Source: Dictyoglomus sp. NZ13-RE01
Lineage (GTDB): Bacteria; Dictyoglomota; Dictyoglomia; Dictyoglomales; Dictyoglomaceae
NCBI GenBank assembly: GCA_002878375.1
Contig: NIRF01000005.1
Coordinates: 36,743 to 100,742 of the forward strand
Length of the DNA stretch: 64,000 bases
Reading direction: 5' to 3'
Made by a program: the position numbers and the translations under genes. Below are positions 38,209 to 46,457 of the stretch, one piece after another. The stretch's first letter is position 1. Each line of letters opens with the position of its first letter. The notes below the pieces were generated by a model that searched no databases, was not told the origin of the DNA, and saw only the letters and a list, made by a program, of their open reading frames with translations.

Positions 38209-39884
38209 ATTGGTACTTTATAAAGCAGATTAAAGAGTTAAAAGAGCAAGAAAAAGGATATAAACTGTCGAAAAAAGGCGGAGATGTTAGTATACTTTTG
38301 ATTTTTCCTAATAGATACTCTTTGTCATTAGGAAATCTTGGATATTTAAGTGTATATAAATACTTCAATGACCAAAAAGGGATCTTATGTGAGAGGGCTT
38401 ATATTCCCGATGAATTTCCCAAAAATACAAGTTTTCCTCTTTACTCCATAGAAACCCAAAGACCTGCAATTGACTTCGATATCTGGGCATTCTCATTGAG
38501 TTTTGAGATGGATTATTTCAATGTTATTAGAATTTTAAACTTAGAAAAGGTCCCGATTTTTTCTAAAGATAGAGACGAAAATTATCCTTTAATTATGGCA
38601 GGAGGAATTGCAATAAGCTCAAATCCCGAGCCTCTTGCTGAAGTTTTTGATTTAATTTTTATAGGTGAAGCAGAAGATTTCATTAAAGAATTTTCTGAGT
38701 ATTTGATTTTAAAGAAAGAAAAAAATTGGGACAAAATTACTTTTTTAGAAAAAGTTTCTTCTCTTGAAGGAGTTTATATACCAAGATTTAGTACTCCTTT
38801 CTATGGTAATGATGGGAAGATCTTAAAATATGAGTCTTTACAAAGATTACCTATTAAGAAAAGAGTTAGCAAAAATTTCTCCTCCTTAGTTTCTTTTTCC
38901 TGTATTACAAGTCCTAAATCTGTTTTTCCAAACATGGTTTTATTGGAGGGAGTTAGGGGTTGCATTCATCAATGTAGATTTTGTCTTGCAGGATACTTTT
39001 ATAGACCATTTAGAAGGAAGGATATTTTAACTAACATGTTTGAAATAACAAAATATTTTAGTGATAATGTTAGAATAGGTCTTATTCTTCCTTCTATAGA
39101 TAAGAGTATACCTTGGAATGATTTAAAAAGTTTTATAGAGGATAATGAAATTTTACTGTCTTTATCTTCTTTGAGATTAGATCAAATTGATGATAATATT
39201 TTAGAGATAATAACTCATTCGAAGCAAAAAACATTAACTATTGCTCCTGAAACTGGAAGTGATAGGTTAAGGAGTGTGATTAATAAAAATTTTTCTAACG
39301 AAGATATAATAAATTTTGTAGGAAAATTAAAAGATTTTCATATTAAAAATTTAAAACTATATTTCATGATTGGATTGCCTACAGAAACCTCAAAAGATTT
39401 GGAGGAAATTTACAAATTAGTGGATGAAATTAGTAGTATATTAAGCAAAACTCATGTATCAATTAGTATTTCTCCTTTTGTTCCAAAACCTCATACTCCA
39501 TTTCAATGGGAGAAAATGCAAGATGTTGATTATTATATAACTGCCTATAAATATTTGTCGGATAAGTTCTCAGGAAAAAGAAATATAAAAATTGAACATG
39601 AAGATGTGTATTCAAGTTTAGTTCAGGGACTTATTAGTAGGGGTGATAGGAGAATATCAATAATTTGGAATTATTTATACAATTCTAAAAAGATTTATAA
39701 AAACTTTAAAGAATTAATAGAGTTTTATTTATTTAGAGAAAGAGATAAAGATGAATTTTTCCCGTGGAATGTGATAGATATCGGTGTTAAAAAGGAGTAT
39801 CTTTGGAGAGAAAGGGAAAAGGCATATCAAGGAAAAATCACTCATAAATGCTTTGAGGGGTGCAAAGCCTGTGGAGTATGTTGA
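38205..39884 (+). CDS. B12-binding-like radical SAM protein, paralogue 1 (TIGR03960-like)
   Basis: A 559-aa radical SAM protein. The N-terminal ~200 residues resemble the cobalamin-binding-like region (LIFPNRYSLSLGNLGYLSVYKYF). The 4Fe-4S/SAM motif is GCIHQCRFCLAGYFYRPFR at ~255. An APETGSDRLR motif follows. The C-terminus ends with a Cys cluster (CFEGCKACGVC). Starts at TTG overlapping ftsZ. It is shorter than and clearly paralogous to the protein at 46.5 kb, but lacks an adjacent DUF2344 gene. Substrate is unknown. Confidence 0.8.
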   Translation: MNWYFIKQIKELKEQEKGYKLSKKGGDVSILLIFPNRYSLSLGNLGYLSVYKYFNDQKGILCERAYIPDEFPKNTSFPLYSIETQRPAIDFDIWAFSLSFEMDYFNVIRILNLEKVPIFSKDRDENYPLIMAGGIAISSNPEPLAEVFDLIFIGEAEDFIKEFSEYLILKKEKNWDKITFLEKVSSLEGVYIPRFSTPFYGNDGKILKYESLQRLPIKKRVSKNFSSLVSFSCITSPKSVFPNMVLLEGVRGCIHQCRFCLAGYFYRPFRRKDILTNMFEITKYFSDNVRIGLILPSIDKSIPWNDLKSFIEDNEILLSLSSLRLDQIDDNILEIITHSKQKTLTIAPETGSDRLRSVINKNFSNEDIINFVGKLKDFHIKNLKLYFMIGLPTETSKDLEEIYKLVDEISSILSKTHVSISISPFVPKPHTPFQWEKMQDVDYYITAYKYLSDKFSGKRNIKIEHEDVYSSLVQGLISRGDRRISIIWNYLYNSKKIYKNFKELIEFYLFRERDKDEFFPWNVIDIGVKKEYLWREREKAYQGKITHKCFEGCKACGVC

Positions 39885-40609
39885 GAAATAATTTTTGGGC
39901 TTCAGAATTACTTAATAGATTTCCAGAAGTATCCCATGGTTTTGTTTCAGCTCCTTTATCTTTCAATTTATCTCTTAATTTTAAAAATATGAAGTCCGCT
40001 ATTCTTTTTTATAGATTTACAAAAATTCCTTTTAGGAATTGGGTGTTTGCAGAGCAAATACATGGAGATAGTTTTCGTTATATTGATGATAAAAAGAATT
40101 TAATATTTCCTAAGATTGTACATAAAACAGATGCTTTGTTAACATCTGAAAAGGGAAGAATTATAGTAATGTTTTTTGCGGACTGTTTCCCTATTTATGT
40201 ATATTCTCCAAAAATTCCCTTGGTAGGATTAATACACTCAGGATGGCGAGGAGCTTTGAAAAGATTACCTTTTAAAGTAGTTCAAGAAATGTTAACACAA
40301 TATGATTTACATCCTAATGAAATCTATTTGGCGGTAGGTCCAGGAATTCAAAATTGTTGTTTTCAGGTTAAGGAAGATTTCATAGAAAAATTATCTGAAG
40401 AAGATAAGAAATATTTGGAAGAGAGAGAAAATAGTTTTTATTTTGATCTACCAAGCTTTATAACTTCCCAATTTTGGGATCTAAACATACCAAAAGAGAA
40501 TGTAGATCTTTCAGGAATATGTACAAAATGCAATTTAAATTTTTATTCCTATAGAAGAGATAAAACAAAAGATAGAAATATTGGTTTTATTTATATAAGA
40601 AGAGGCTGA
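39878..40609 (+). CDS. pgeF: Purine nucleoside phosphorylase/laccase-domain protein (YlmD/PgeF)
   Basis: A 243-aa YfiH-family protein. AEQIHGD, KTDALLT, FADCFPIYVY, LIHSGWRGAL, VGPGIQNCCFQV and CTKCNLNFYSYRRDK are the conserved metal-site and core motifs. Family members have been shown to edit peptidoglycan precursors (PgeF) or to act on purine nucleosides. Location after ftsZ matches Firmicute ylmD. The start is uncertain: ATG 39878 or an upstream GTG at 39860 inside the radical SAM gene. Confidence 0.88.
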   Translation: MLRNNFWASELLNRFPEVSHGFVSAPLSFNLSLNFKNMKSAILFYRFTKIPFRNWVFAEQIHGDSFRYIDDKKNLIFPKIVHKTDALLTSEKGRIIVMFFADCFPIYVYSPKIPLVGLIHSGWRGALKRLPFKVVQEMLTQYDLHPNEIYLAVGPGIQNCCFQVKEDFIEKLSEEDKKYLEERENSFYFDLPSFITSQFWDLNIPKENVDLSGICTKCNLNFYSYRRDKTKDRNIGFIYIRRG

Positions 40610-40640
40610 GTTTTATGCTTAAAATTGCCTCATTCTCTTT
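40602..40640 (+). terminator. Possible terminator after pgeF
   Basis: GAGGC (40602-40606) can pair with GCCTC (40627-40631) with an inner TTTTA/TAAAA pairing, followed by ATTCTCTTT. The stem is interrupted and the T tract is weak. Confidence 0.35.
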
Positions 40641-40772
40641 AATATTCCTATGCTAGCATCTATTTTCTCAGTGTATTATATAGAAAATAGAATTGGGATT
40701 TGAGAGAATTTGGAAAATTGCATTAAGAATACTACTTCTAAGTAGTAATTACAATTTAAGGGGGGATTATGT

Positions 40773-41009
40773 ATGTTAAGATGGTGGAAAGGTTATGTTG
40801 AGAATTTTAGCTTAATCAGAGTTATAGTATGGTTTTTAGTAATTTTTGTATTAATGGATTTAATACCTTTTATAAAAAATAGAGATTTTTCAATAACCTC
40901 TTTTCAGAGATTTTTGATAAAAGTTATAATAACATTTGTTATTGTGTTCATTGTAGATTTCATTGTTTATCCTTTTGAAAAATATATGTTTAAAAAATTT
41001 AAGAAATAA
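40773..41009 (+). CDS. Small two-helix membrane protein, unknown
   Basis: A 78-aa protein with two hydrophobic segments (~residues 15-33 and 47-66), a charged link (IKNRDFSITSFQRF) and a basic tail (KYMFKKFKK), so both ends are probably cytoplasmic. Excellent RBS AAGGGGGG 7 nt before ATG argues that it is real. I do not recognise the family. The 163 bp before it hold a possible terminator and no other gene. Confidence 0.6.
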   Translation: MLRWWKGYVENFSLIRVIVWFLVIFVLMDLIPFIKNRDFSITSFQRFLIKVIITFVIVFIVDFIVYPFEKYMFKKFKK

Positions 41010-41175
41010 AAACTCTGAGCTAATTGACGGAGAATTGGAAAAAGTTGAGGGACAGCTTTATGGAAATGTTATAGATACAAAAAATTATAGTAAGAACTGT
41101 GAGTTATACTATATCTTCTAATAAGTGCTGGAATATACTTCATATACTATCTTCTGGGACTTTAGGGGGTGAAAA

Positions 41176-41460
41176 ATGAAAATCTCTATTAACAGGAGAG
41201 AAATTATTATTAGAACTATAGAAATAATATTAATGTTTGTGGCCTTTTTATTTCTTATTAGTAAAGTTTTTAAAGAGCCAATGGATTCTGGTAGGGGGCT
41301 TATCCTTTTTATCTTAATAGTTTTAGGTAATACCTTGAATAACTTAGCTTATAGTAATGAGTTTATAGTAAAAAGTGTATTTTTGAGGTCAACAGTTTCT
41401 TTTTTGACTGGAGTAGGCATGTATCTCCTATACGAGCTTATAGTTAGTAGGTTATTTTAG
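41176..41460 (+). CDS. Small three-helix membrane protein, unknown
   Basis: A 94-aa protein with about three hydrophobic segments and a basic start (MKISINRREIIIRT). RBS TAGGGGG lies 6-7 nt upstream of ATG. Not recognised. It follows the 78-aa membrane protein after 166 bp in which I see no gene. Confidence 0.6.
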   Translation: MKISINRREIIIRTIEIILMFVAFLFLISKVFKEPMDSGRGLILFILIVLGNTLNNLAYSNEFIVKSVFLRSTVSFLTGVGMYLLYELIVSRLF

Positions 41461-41514
41461 TAACATTATTATGAATTAATTCAAAATGGATATTTTATAC
41501 TTAGTATTTTGAAT

Positions 41515-41625
41515 AAGGATACCATAAAAATGAAATGGCCATGTTTTTTTCGCTTCTCCTACTCAGATAACTTTAGTATCCAAGTGTCCATTAGGGGGAT
41601 ACCATCTCTCTTCCGTGTTCCAAAA
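41515..41625 (+). repeat. Intergenic repeat, copy A
   Basis: About 111 bp nearly identical to 63651-63756: both start AAGGATAYCATAAAAATGAAA, share CATGTT, ATAACTTTARTATCC and end with ATTAGGGGGATACCATCTC then TTCCGTGTTCCAAAA. Copy A has an 8-nt insert (AAGTGTCC region). GGATACCAT occurs at both edges (41517-41525 and 41597-41605). It lies 104 bp upstream of the YggS-like gene. Confidence 0.85.
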
Positions 41626-41728
41626 CGAAAAATATTGAAGAGTAGAAATACTTATTGATAAAATTCTATTCTATGGAATCTTTTATTTTATGGCTAAAAG
41701 TTGTAAAATTTGAGAGGATAAATGAAAT

Positions 41729-42439
41729 ATGGAAGAAGATTTAAGTTATATTAAAAGAAACTGGGAAAAAGTAAAAGAGGAGATAGATAGAGTAGCCTCT
41801 CGCATAGGAAGAGACAAAGAAAAAATTGAGGTTGTTGCAGTAGCAAAAGGCTGTCCTTCTTCCTATGTGAGGGAAGCCTTTTTATCAGGTATTAAATTTA
41901 TAGGAGAAAATAGAGTACAAGAAGCAGAAAAGAAGATAAATGAGCTTAAAGATTTGCCAATAGAATGGCATTTGGTTGGGCATTTACAAAGAAATAAGGT
42001 AAAAAAGGCTGTTAAACTTTTTTCTCTAATTCATTCTGTTGATAGTGTTCCTTTAGCTCTTGAACTTAACAAGGAGGGAGAGAGATTAGGAAAAAGGATT
42101 AAAATTTTGATACAATTTAATACGTCTGGAGAGCCATCAAAATTTGGTTTTAAGGAGGAAGAATTTTTTAAAAATATAGATCTACTGATGGGATTAAAAA
42201 ATTTGGAAATTTTAGGGGTTATGACTATTGGTCCTTTAACCTCTGATAAAAATTTGATTAGGGAGTCTTTTAGAAGACTAATGAAAATTAGAGAAAGATT
42301 TATGAAGGAATCAGGACTTGATCTTCCTTATATATCTATGGGGATGTCTGAAGATTTTCAAATTGCTATTGAGGAGGGGGCAAATTTGTTAAGATTAGGT
42401 AGAATAATATTTTCAAAGGAGTTTGAGGTGAAAATATGA
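41729..42439 (+). CDS. YggS/YlmE-family PLP-binding protein
   Basis: A 236-aa alanine-racemase-like single-domain TIM barrel. The PLP lysine lies in VEVVAVAKGCPS, GENRVQEA and WHLVGHLQRNK follow, and SMGMSEDFQIAIEEGANLLRLGR is the C-terminal signature. The family maintains PLP and amino-acid homeostasis rather than acting as a dedicated enzyme. The ylmD-ylmE linkage is as in Firmicutes, here separated by two membrane genes. Starts from ATG with GAGAGGAT; overlaps the response regulator by 4 bp. Confidence 0.92.
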   Translation: MEEDLSYIKRNWEKVKEEIDRVASRIGRDKEKIEVVAVAKGCPSSYVREAFLSGIKFIGENRVQEAEKKINELKDLPIEWHLVGHLQRNKVKKAVKLFSLIHSVDSVPLALELNKEGERLGKRIKILIQFNTSGEPSKFGFKEEEFFKNIDLLMGLKNLEILGVMTIGPLTSDKNLIRESFRRLMKIRERFMKESGLDLPYISMGMSEDFQIAIEEGANLLRLGRIIFSKEFEVKI

Positions 42440-43134
42440 AAAAGATTCTTCTTGTTGAAGATGATAAAGGCATTGTTAACTCTTTATCCCTTTTGTTAAC
42501 TAAAGAAGGTTACCAGGTTGAGACAGCATATACTGGGAATGAGGCTCTGCAAAAATTCAGATCTTTTGAGCCTGACCTAATTTTATTAGATTTATTACTA
42601 CCGGAAAAAGATGGTTGGGAAGTTTGTAAAGAGATTAGGCAAGTAAGTGATGTTCCTATTATTATGCTTACTGCGAAAGATGAAGAAGTAGACAAAGTTA
42701 TAGGTTTAAAACTTGGTGCAGATGATTATATTACAAAACCTTTTGGTGCAAAAGAACTTTTGGCAAGAATTGAAGCTGTTTTAAGAAGGTATCAATCTAA
42801 TATACTAAAAACTGAGAAGATTGAAGTTTATCCTTTTGAAATGGATCTAAATAAAAGGACTGTTAAGATAAAGGGAAGAGAAGTAAATCTTTCATATAGA
42901 GAATTTGAAATCTTAAAGCTATTTTTACTTAATCCTGGCATTGTCCTTAGTAGGGATAATATAATAAGACATATTTGGGGAGAGAATTTCTGGGGTGAAC
43001 CTCGTACAGTTGATGTATATATACGTTGGTTGAGAGAAAAAATAGAGGAAAATCCAAGTCAACCTAAGTATATAATTACTGTTAGAAATTTGGGGTATAA
43101 GTTCCAGGGAGAGACAAAAGTTGAGGGTAGATAA
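42436..43134 (+). CDS. OmpR/PhoB-family response regulator
   Basis: A 232-aa two-domain regulator. Receiver: acidic EDD at ~8-10, phosphorylated D52 in LILLDLLLP, T/K switch residues in MLTAKDEE and YITKPFG. The C-terminal winged-helix domain includes LSYREFEILKLFLLNPG and GEPRTVDVYIRWLREKI. It overlaps the histidine kinase gene by 14 bp, so the two form a cognate pair. Target genes are not visible. Confidence 0.94.
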   Translation: MKKILLVEDDKGIVNSLSLLLTKEGYQVETAYTGNEALQKFRSFEPDLILLDLLLPEKDGWEVCKEIRQVSDVPIIMLTAKDEEVDKVIGLKLGADDYITKPFGAKELLARIEAVLRRYQSNILKTEKIEVYPFEMDLNKRTVKIKGREVNLSYREFEILKLFLLNPGIVLSRDNIIRHIWGENFWGEPRTVDVYIRWLREKIEENPSQPKYIITVRNLGYKFQGETKVEGR

Positions 43135-44149
43135 AGATAAATGGGAGATATTAGCAGAAAATATTCCAATAGGAGTCATTCTTTTAGATTCGGAAGAGAA
43201 ATTAGAATACATTAATAATTCTGCAGAAGTTATATTAGGTCTAAAAGATGTAGAAATAGGAAAAAAGCTTTTTGAAATTGTTCCAGATTATGAGATTGAT
43301 GAGTTAGTGAAAAAAACTTTAAAAAGTAAAGAAAATAACAGTATATCCATTTACTATTGGAGCAATGAGAAGAAACTATTAGAAATAAGATCTATATATT
43401 TAGAAGACGGGAAAGTTTTTTTAATAATAGAGGATAAAAGTATATATGAAAAGCTCGAAGAAAATTATAGGGATTTTATAGCGAATGCATCTCATGAGCT
43501 TCGTACCCCTCTTACATCAATCCAAATATTATTAGATCTTTTTTCGGAAAAGAAGATCACTTTAGAGGAAATTCAAAATGAGTTTTTCCCATATCTTAAA
43601 AAGGAAATTATGCGTATGACAAAACTTGTTACAAATCTGCTTAATTTATCAAGATTAGAATCAGGAGTCGTTCAAATAAATCCACAGAAGATATTTTTAA
43701 TTGATATTATTGATAAAGTTTTGGAAAGTTTGTATCCTTTAATTAAGAAAAAGGGGTTAAAATTGCACTTGGATGTTCCATCATCATTGGAGATTTATGC
43801 GGATCCACAACACTTAGAAACTATATTATTTAATCTATTGGAAAATGCAGTAAAATATACTCCTGAAAATAAACAAATTTTTATCTATTCTAATTTTGAT
43901 GATAATAATATAGTTTTAGTAATAAAAGATACAGGAGTAGGGATTCCAGAGAAAGATTTACCTTATATTTTTGATAGATTTTACAGGGTAGAAAGGTCAA
44001 GAACAAGTGAGGATGGATTTAGCAGTGGTTTGGGACTTGCGATAGTAAAAAAATTAGTTGAAAAACATAATTGGAAAATTGAGGTAGAAAGTGAGTTGAA
44101 CTTAGGTACTACTTTTAAAATTTTAATACCAAAGGGAAAGGAAGGATGA
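43121..44149 (+). CDS. PAS-containing cytosolic histidine kinase
   Basis: A 342-aa kinase with TTG start inside the regulator gene. Residues ~8-105 are a PAS fold (ENIPIGVILLDSEEKLEYINNSAE). HisKA carries the phospho-His H125 in ASHELRTPLTS. HATPase has N box LLENAVKYTPEN, G1 DTGVGIPEKDLPYIF and G2 SGLGLAIVKKL. No membrane segment is present, unlike most PhoR-type partners of PhoB regulators, so it must sense an intracellular cue. Confidence 0.92.
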   Translation: MRVDKDKWEILAENIPIGVILLDSEEKLEYINNSAEVILGLKDVEIGKKLFEIVPDYEIDELVKKTLKSKENNSISIYYWSNEKKLLEIRSIYLEDGKVFLIIEDKSIYEKLEENYRDFIANASHELRTPLTSIQILLDLFSEKKITLEEIQNEFFPYLKKEIMRMTKLVTNLLNLSRLESGVVQINPQKIFLIDIIDKVLESLYPLIKKKGLKLHLDVPSSLEIYADPQHLETILFNLLENAVKYTPENKQIFIYSNFDDNNIVLVIKDTGVGIPEKDLPYIFDRFYRVERSRTSEDGFSSGLGLAIVKKLVEKHNWKIEVESELNLGTTFKILIPKGKEG

Positions 44150-44152
44150 TAA

Positions 44153-45373
44153 ATGGTTGATTTACGTCCATTTTCTGGAATGCACTATAATAAAAATATT
44201 CCGCTTGATAAAGTTATTTGTCCACCATATGATGTTATTTCTGCAGAAGAGAAAGTAAGATTTTTGAATACTCATCCATATAATTTTATACATTTGACAT
44301 TAGGCGATAAAAATCCACCTAATTATCAGGAGATATCGCAAATCTTAGATAATTGGATTAAAGAAGGAATTTTAGAAAAGGAAGAACCCGCTTTATATTT
44401 ATATAAACAGAGATTTTACTGGAATGGTAGAAAGGAATCTACCTTTGGCATTCTCGGTCTAATTAAGTTGCAACCATTTGGGGAAGACATAATGCCCCAT
44501 GAACAAACCTTTCAGGGTCCTAAAAAGGATAGATTAGAGTTGCTTAAACATTGTAAGGCTAATTTTGAGCCTATATGGGGCATCTATGAGGATAAAGAGG
44601 GGATTGTCTCTAATATTTGGAAAGAATTAGATAAAACGGATCCCTTTCTTAGGACAAAAGGATGGGATGATAGGGAGCACTATTTGTGGAAAATACCTGC
44701 TGAATGGCAATATAGAATTATAGAGTTTTTTAAAACCCAAAAAATTCTAATAGCGGATGGACATCATAGATATGAAGCTTCTTACATGTATTATAACGAG
44801 GTAAAAAACGAAAATGCTGGTTATGTATTAATTTTATTAACTGATCTATATGATCCTGGCGTTAAAGTATTACCAACCCATAGATTAATGAAAAAAGAGC
44901 TAAAGATTTCCCTTTTTGATATGGAAGAAATTTTTACTATCAGTGAGGAAGATTTTGATGAAGAGAAGTTAAACTTGTATTTTAATCCTGCAAAGCCACT
45001 TATTTATTACTATGATGGTAAAAAATTATACAGTTTAACTCCTAAAACGAACTATTTTTCTAAAGCTTCTGAAAAGTCGAATTTGTGGTGGGCTCTTCCT
45101 ACCACACTACTACAAAAAGGAGTATGGGAAGAAATACTTAAAATTAAAGAAGGTGAATTACAGGAAAAAGGATTAATAAGGTTTTCTCATAGTTTACAAG
45201 AAGTGAAGGATTTGATCAAGTTAGGAGATTTTGGTTCTGCCTTTTTATTACCTGCTATACCTTTGGAAATTATATATGCTTTATCTATAAAAGGTGAAAG
45301 GCTTCCTCAAAAGTCTACATATTTTTATCCTAAACCTGTATCTGGACTAGTCTTTTGGAAAATGGAATTATGA
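44153..45373 (+). CDS. DUF1015 family protein
   Basis: A 406-aa protein of the widespread DUF1015 (SerC-linked) family. The opening VDLRPFSGMHYNKNI...ICPPYDVISAEEK, PHEQTFQGPKKDRLELL and IADGHHRYEASYMYY are its signature blocks. Some relatives lie beside serine-biosynthesis genes; none are here, and biochemical function is not established. It follows the kinase by 3 bp and overlaps rodA by 4 bp, suggesting one operon. Confidence 0.88.
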   Translation: MVDLRPFSGMHYNKNIPLDKVICPPYDVISAEEKVRFLNTHPYNFIHLTLGDKNPPNYQEISQILDNWIKEGILEKEEPALYLYKQRFYWNGRKESTFGILGLIKLQPFGEDIMPHEQTFQGPKKDRLELLKHCKANFEPIWGIYEDKEGIVSNIWKELDKTDPFLRTKGWDDREHYLWKIPAEWQYRIIEFFKTQKILIADGHHRYEASYMYYNEVKNENAGYVLILLTDLYDPGVKVLPTHRLMKKELKISLFDMEEIFTISEEDFDEEKLNLYFNPAKPLIYYYDGKKLYSLTPKTNYFSKASEKSNLWWALPTTLLQKGVWEEILKIKEGELQEKGLIRFSHSLQEVKDLIKLGDFGSAFLLPAIPLEIIYALSIKGERLPQKSTYFYPKPVSGLVFWKMEL

Positions 45374-46455
45374 GACGTAAAGAATTAAGGTTAATTATTT
45401 TACCTCTAATATTAATAGTGATTGGGCTATTTAGTATTTATAGTGCTACTATTAGTAGGCTTGTAGCTAATAATTTGTCTCCTTATCTTTTTGTTGAACG
45501 TCAATTTGTAGCTTTTATTATCGGTGTAATTCTTTCGCTTATTATAATGAGTTTTCCTTATAGGGTTTGGGAGAGGCTTTACATATTTATATACGTAATT
45601 AATATTTTCTTGTTAATAGCAGTATTATTGTTTGGAAATGAGAGATTAGGAGCTCAAAGATGGTTTTCCATATTTGGTTTTTCTTTTCAACCTTCAGAAC
45701 TTTCAAAATTTTTTAATATTTTATTTTTTAGTGGATTCTTTTCAAAATTAAAAAGAGAAAAAGACGAATTGGGACTTAAGGAATTTATCATATCTGGTAT
45801 TCTTTTGTTTATTACCTTTATGACAGTCTTTTTACAGCCAGATTTAGGTACATCTATAATAATTGCTCTTGAGGGTGTATTTCTATTTCTAATTGGAGGT
45901 ATTCCCAGAAGATATATTATAAAGTTTGGTTTAGTAATTATTTTGTTGCTTCCTTTTTTTTGGTTCTTTTTGAAGCCTTATCAACAGCAAAGAATAATAA
46001 CCTTTTTAAATCCAGAAAAGGATCCTTTAGGGAGTGGTTATCAGATATTACAAGGATTAATTGCTGTTGGATCTGGAGGATTATTTGGCAAAGGGTGGCT
46101 TTCAGGTCCTCAAACTCATCTTAATCTTATACCTGAACAGCATACAGATTTCATATTTACTGTTATTGCGGAGGAATTTGGATTTTTTGGTTCTTTAATT
46201 TTATTGATGATTTACTTATTATTCTTTTATTATTGTTGGCAACTGTATGTTAGTGTTAATGATATTTACCCTAAATTAATAGTTGGAGGAATATTATTTT
46301 CTTGGGTTATTCAAGTATTTATTAATATAGGAATGGTTTTAGGAGTTCTTCCTATTGTAGGTGTGCCACTTCCTTTTGTAAGTTTCGCAAGAACTTCATT
46401 AATAACAAATATCCTTATGGTTGCCTTTTTAGTCAATATATCTATGAGGAGCTAA
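45370..46455 (+). CDS. rodA: RodA-like SEDS peptidoglycan glycosyltransferase
   Basis: A 361-aa SEDS protein with about ten membrane helices and the key motifs GAQRWFSIFGFSFQPSELSKF, FGKGWLSGPQTHLNLIPEQHTDFIFTVIAEEFG and VPLPFVSF. The PEQHTDFIF block and separate location from murG favour RodA (elongation) over FtsW. Its PBP2 partner and MreB are not in the window. Start at MRRKEL inside the DUF1015 gene end. Confidence 0.9.
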   Translation: MRRKELRLIILPLILIVIGLFSIYSATISRLVANNLSPYLFVERQFVAFIIGVILSLIIMSFPYRVWERLYIFIYVINIFLLIAVLLFGNERLGAQRWFSIFGFSFQPSELSKFFNILFFSGFFSKLKREKDELGLKEFIISGILLFITFMTVFLQPDLGTSIIIALEGVFLFLIGGIPRRYIIKFGLVIILLLPFFWFFLKPYQQQRIITFLNPEKDPLGSGYQILQGLIAVGSGGLFGKGWLSGPQTHLNLIPEQHTDFIFTVIAEEFGFFGSLILLMIYLLFFYYCWQLYVSVNDIYPKLIVGGILFSWVIQVFINIGMVLGVLPIVGVPLPFVSFARTSLITNILMVAFLVNISMRS

Positions 46456-46457
46456 AT

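Noticed and set aside
41461-41728. A small protein gene within repeat copy A
   Set aside because: No open frame is shared by the two copies and indels between them break all frames.
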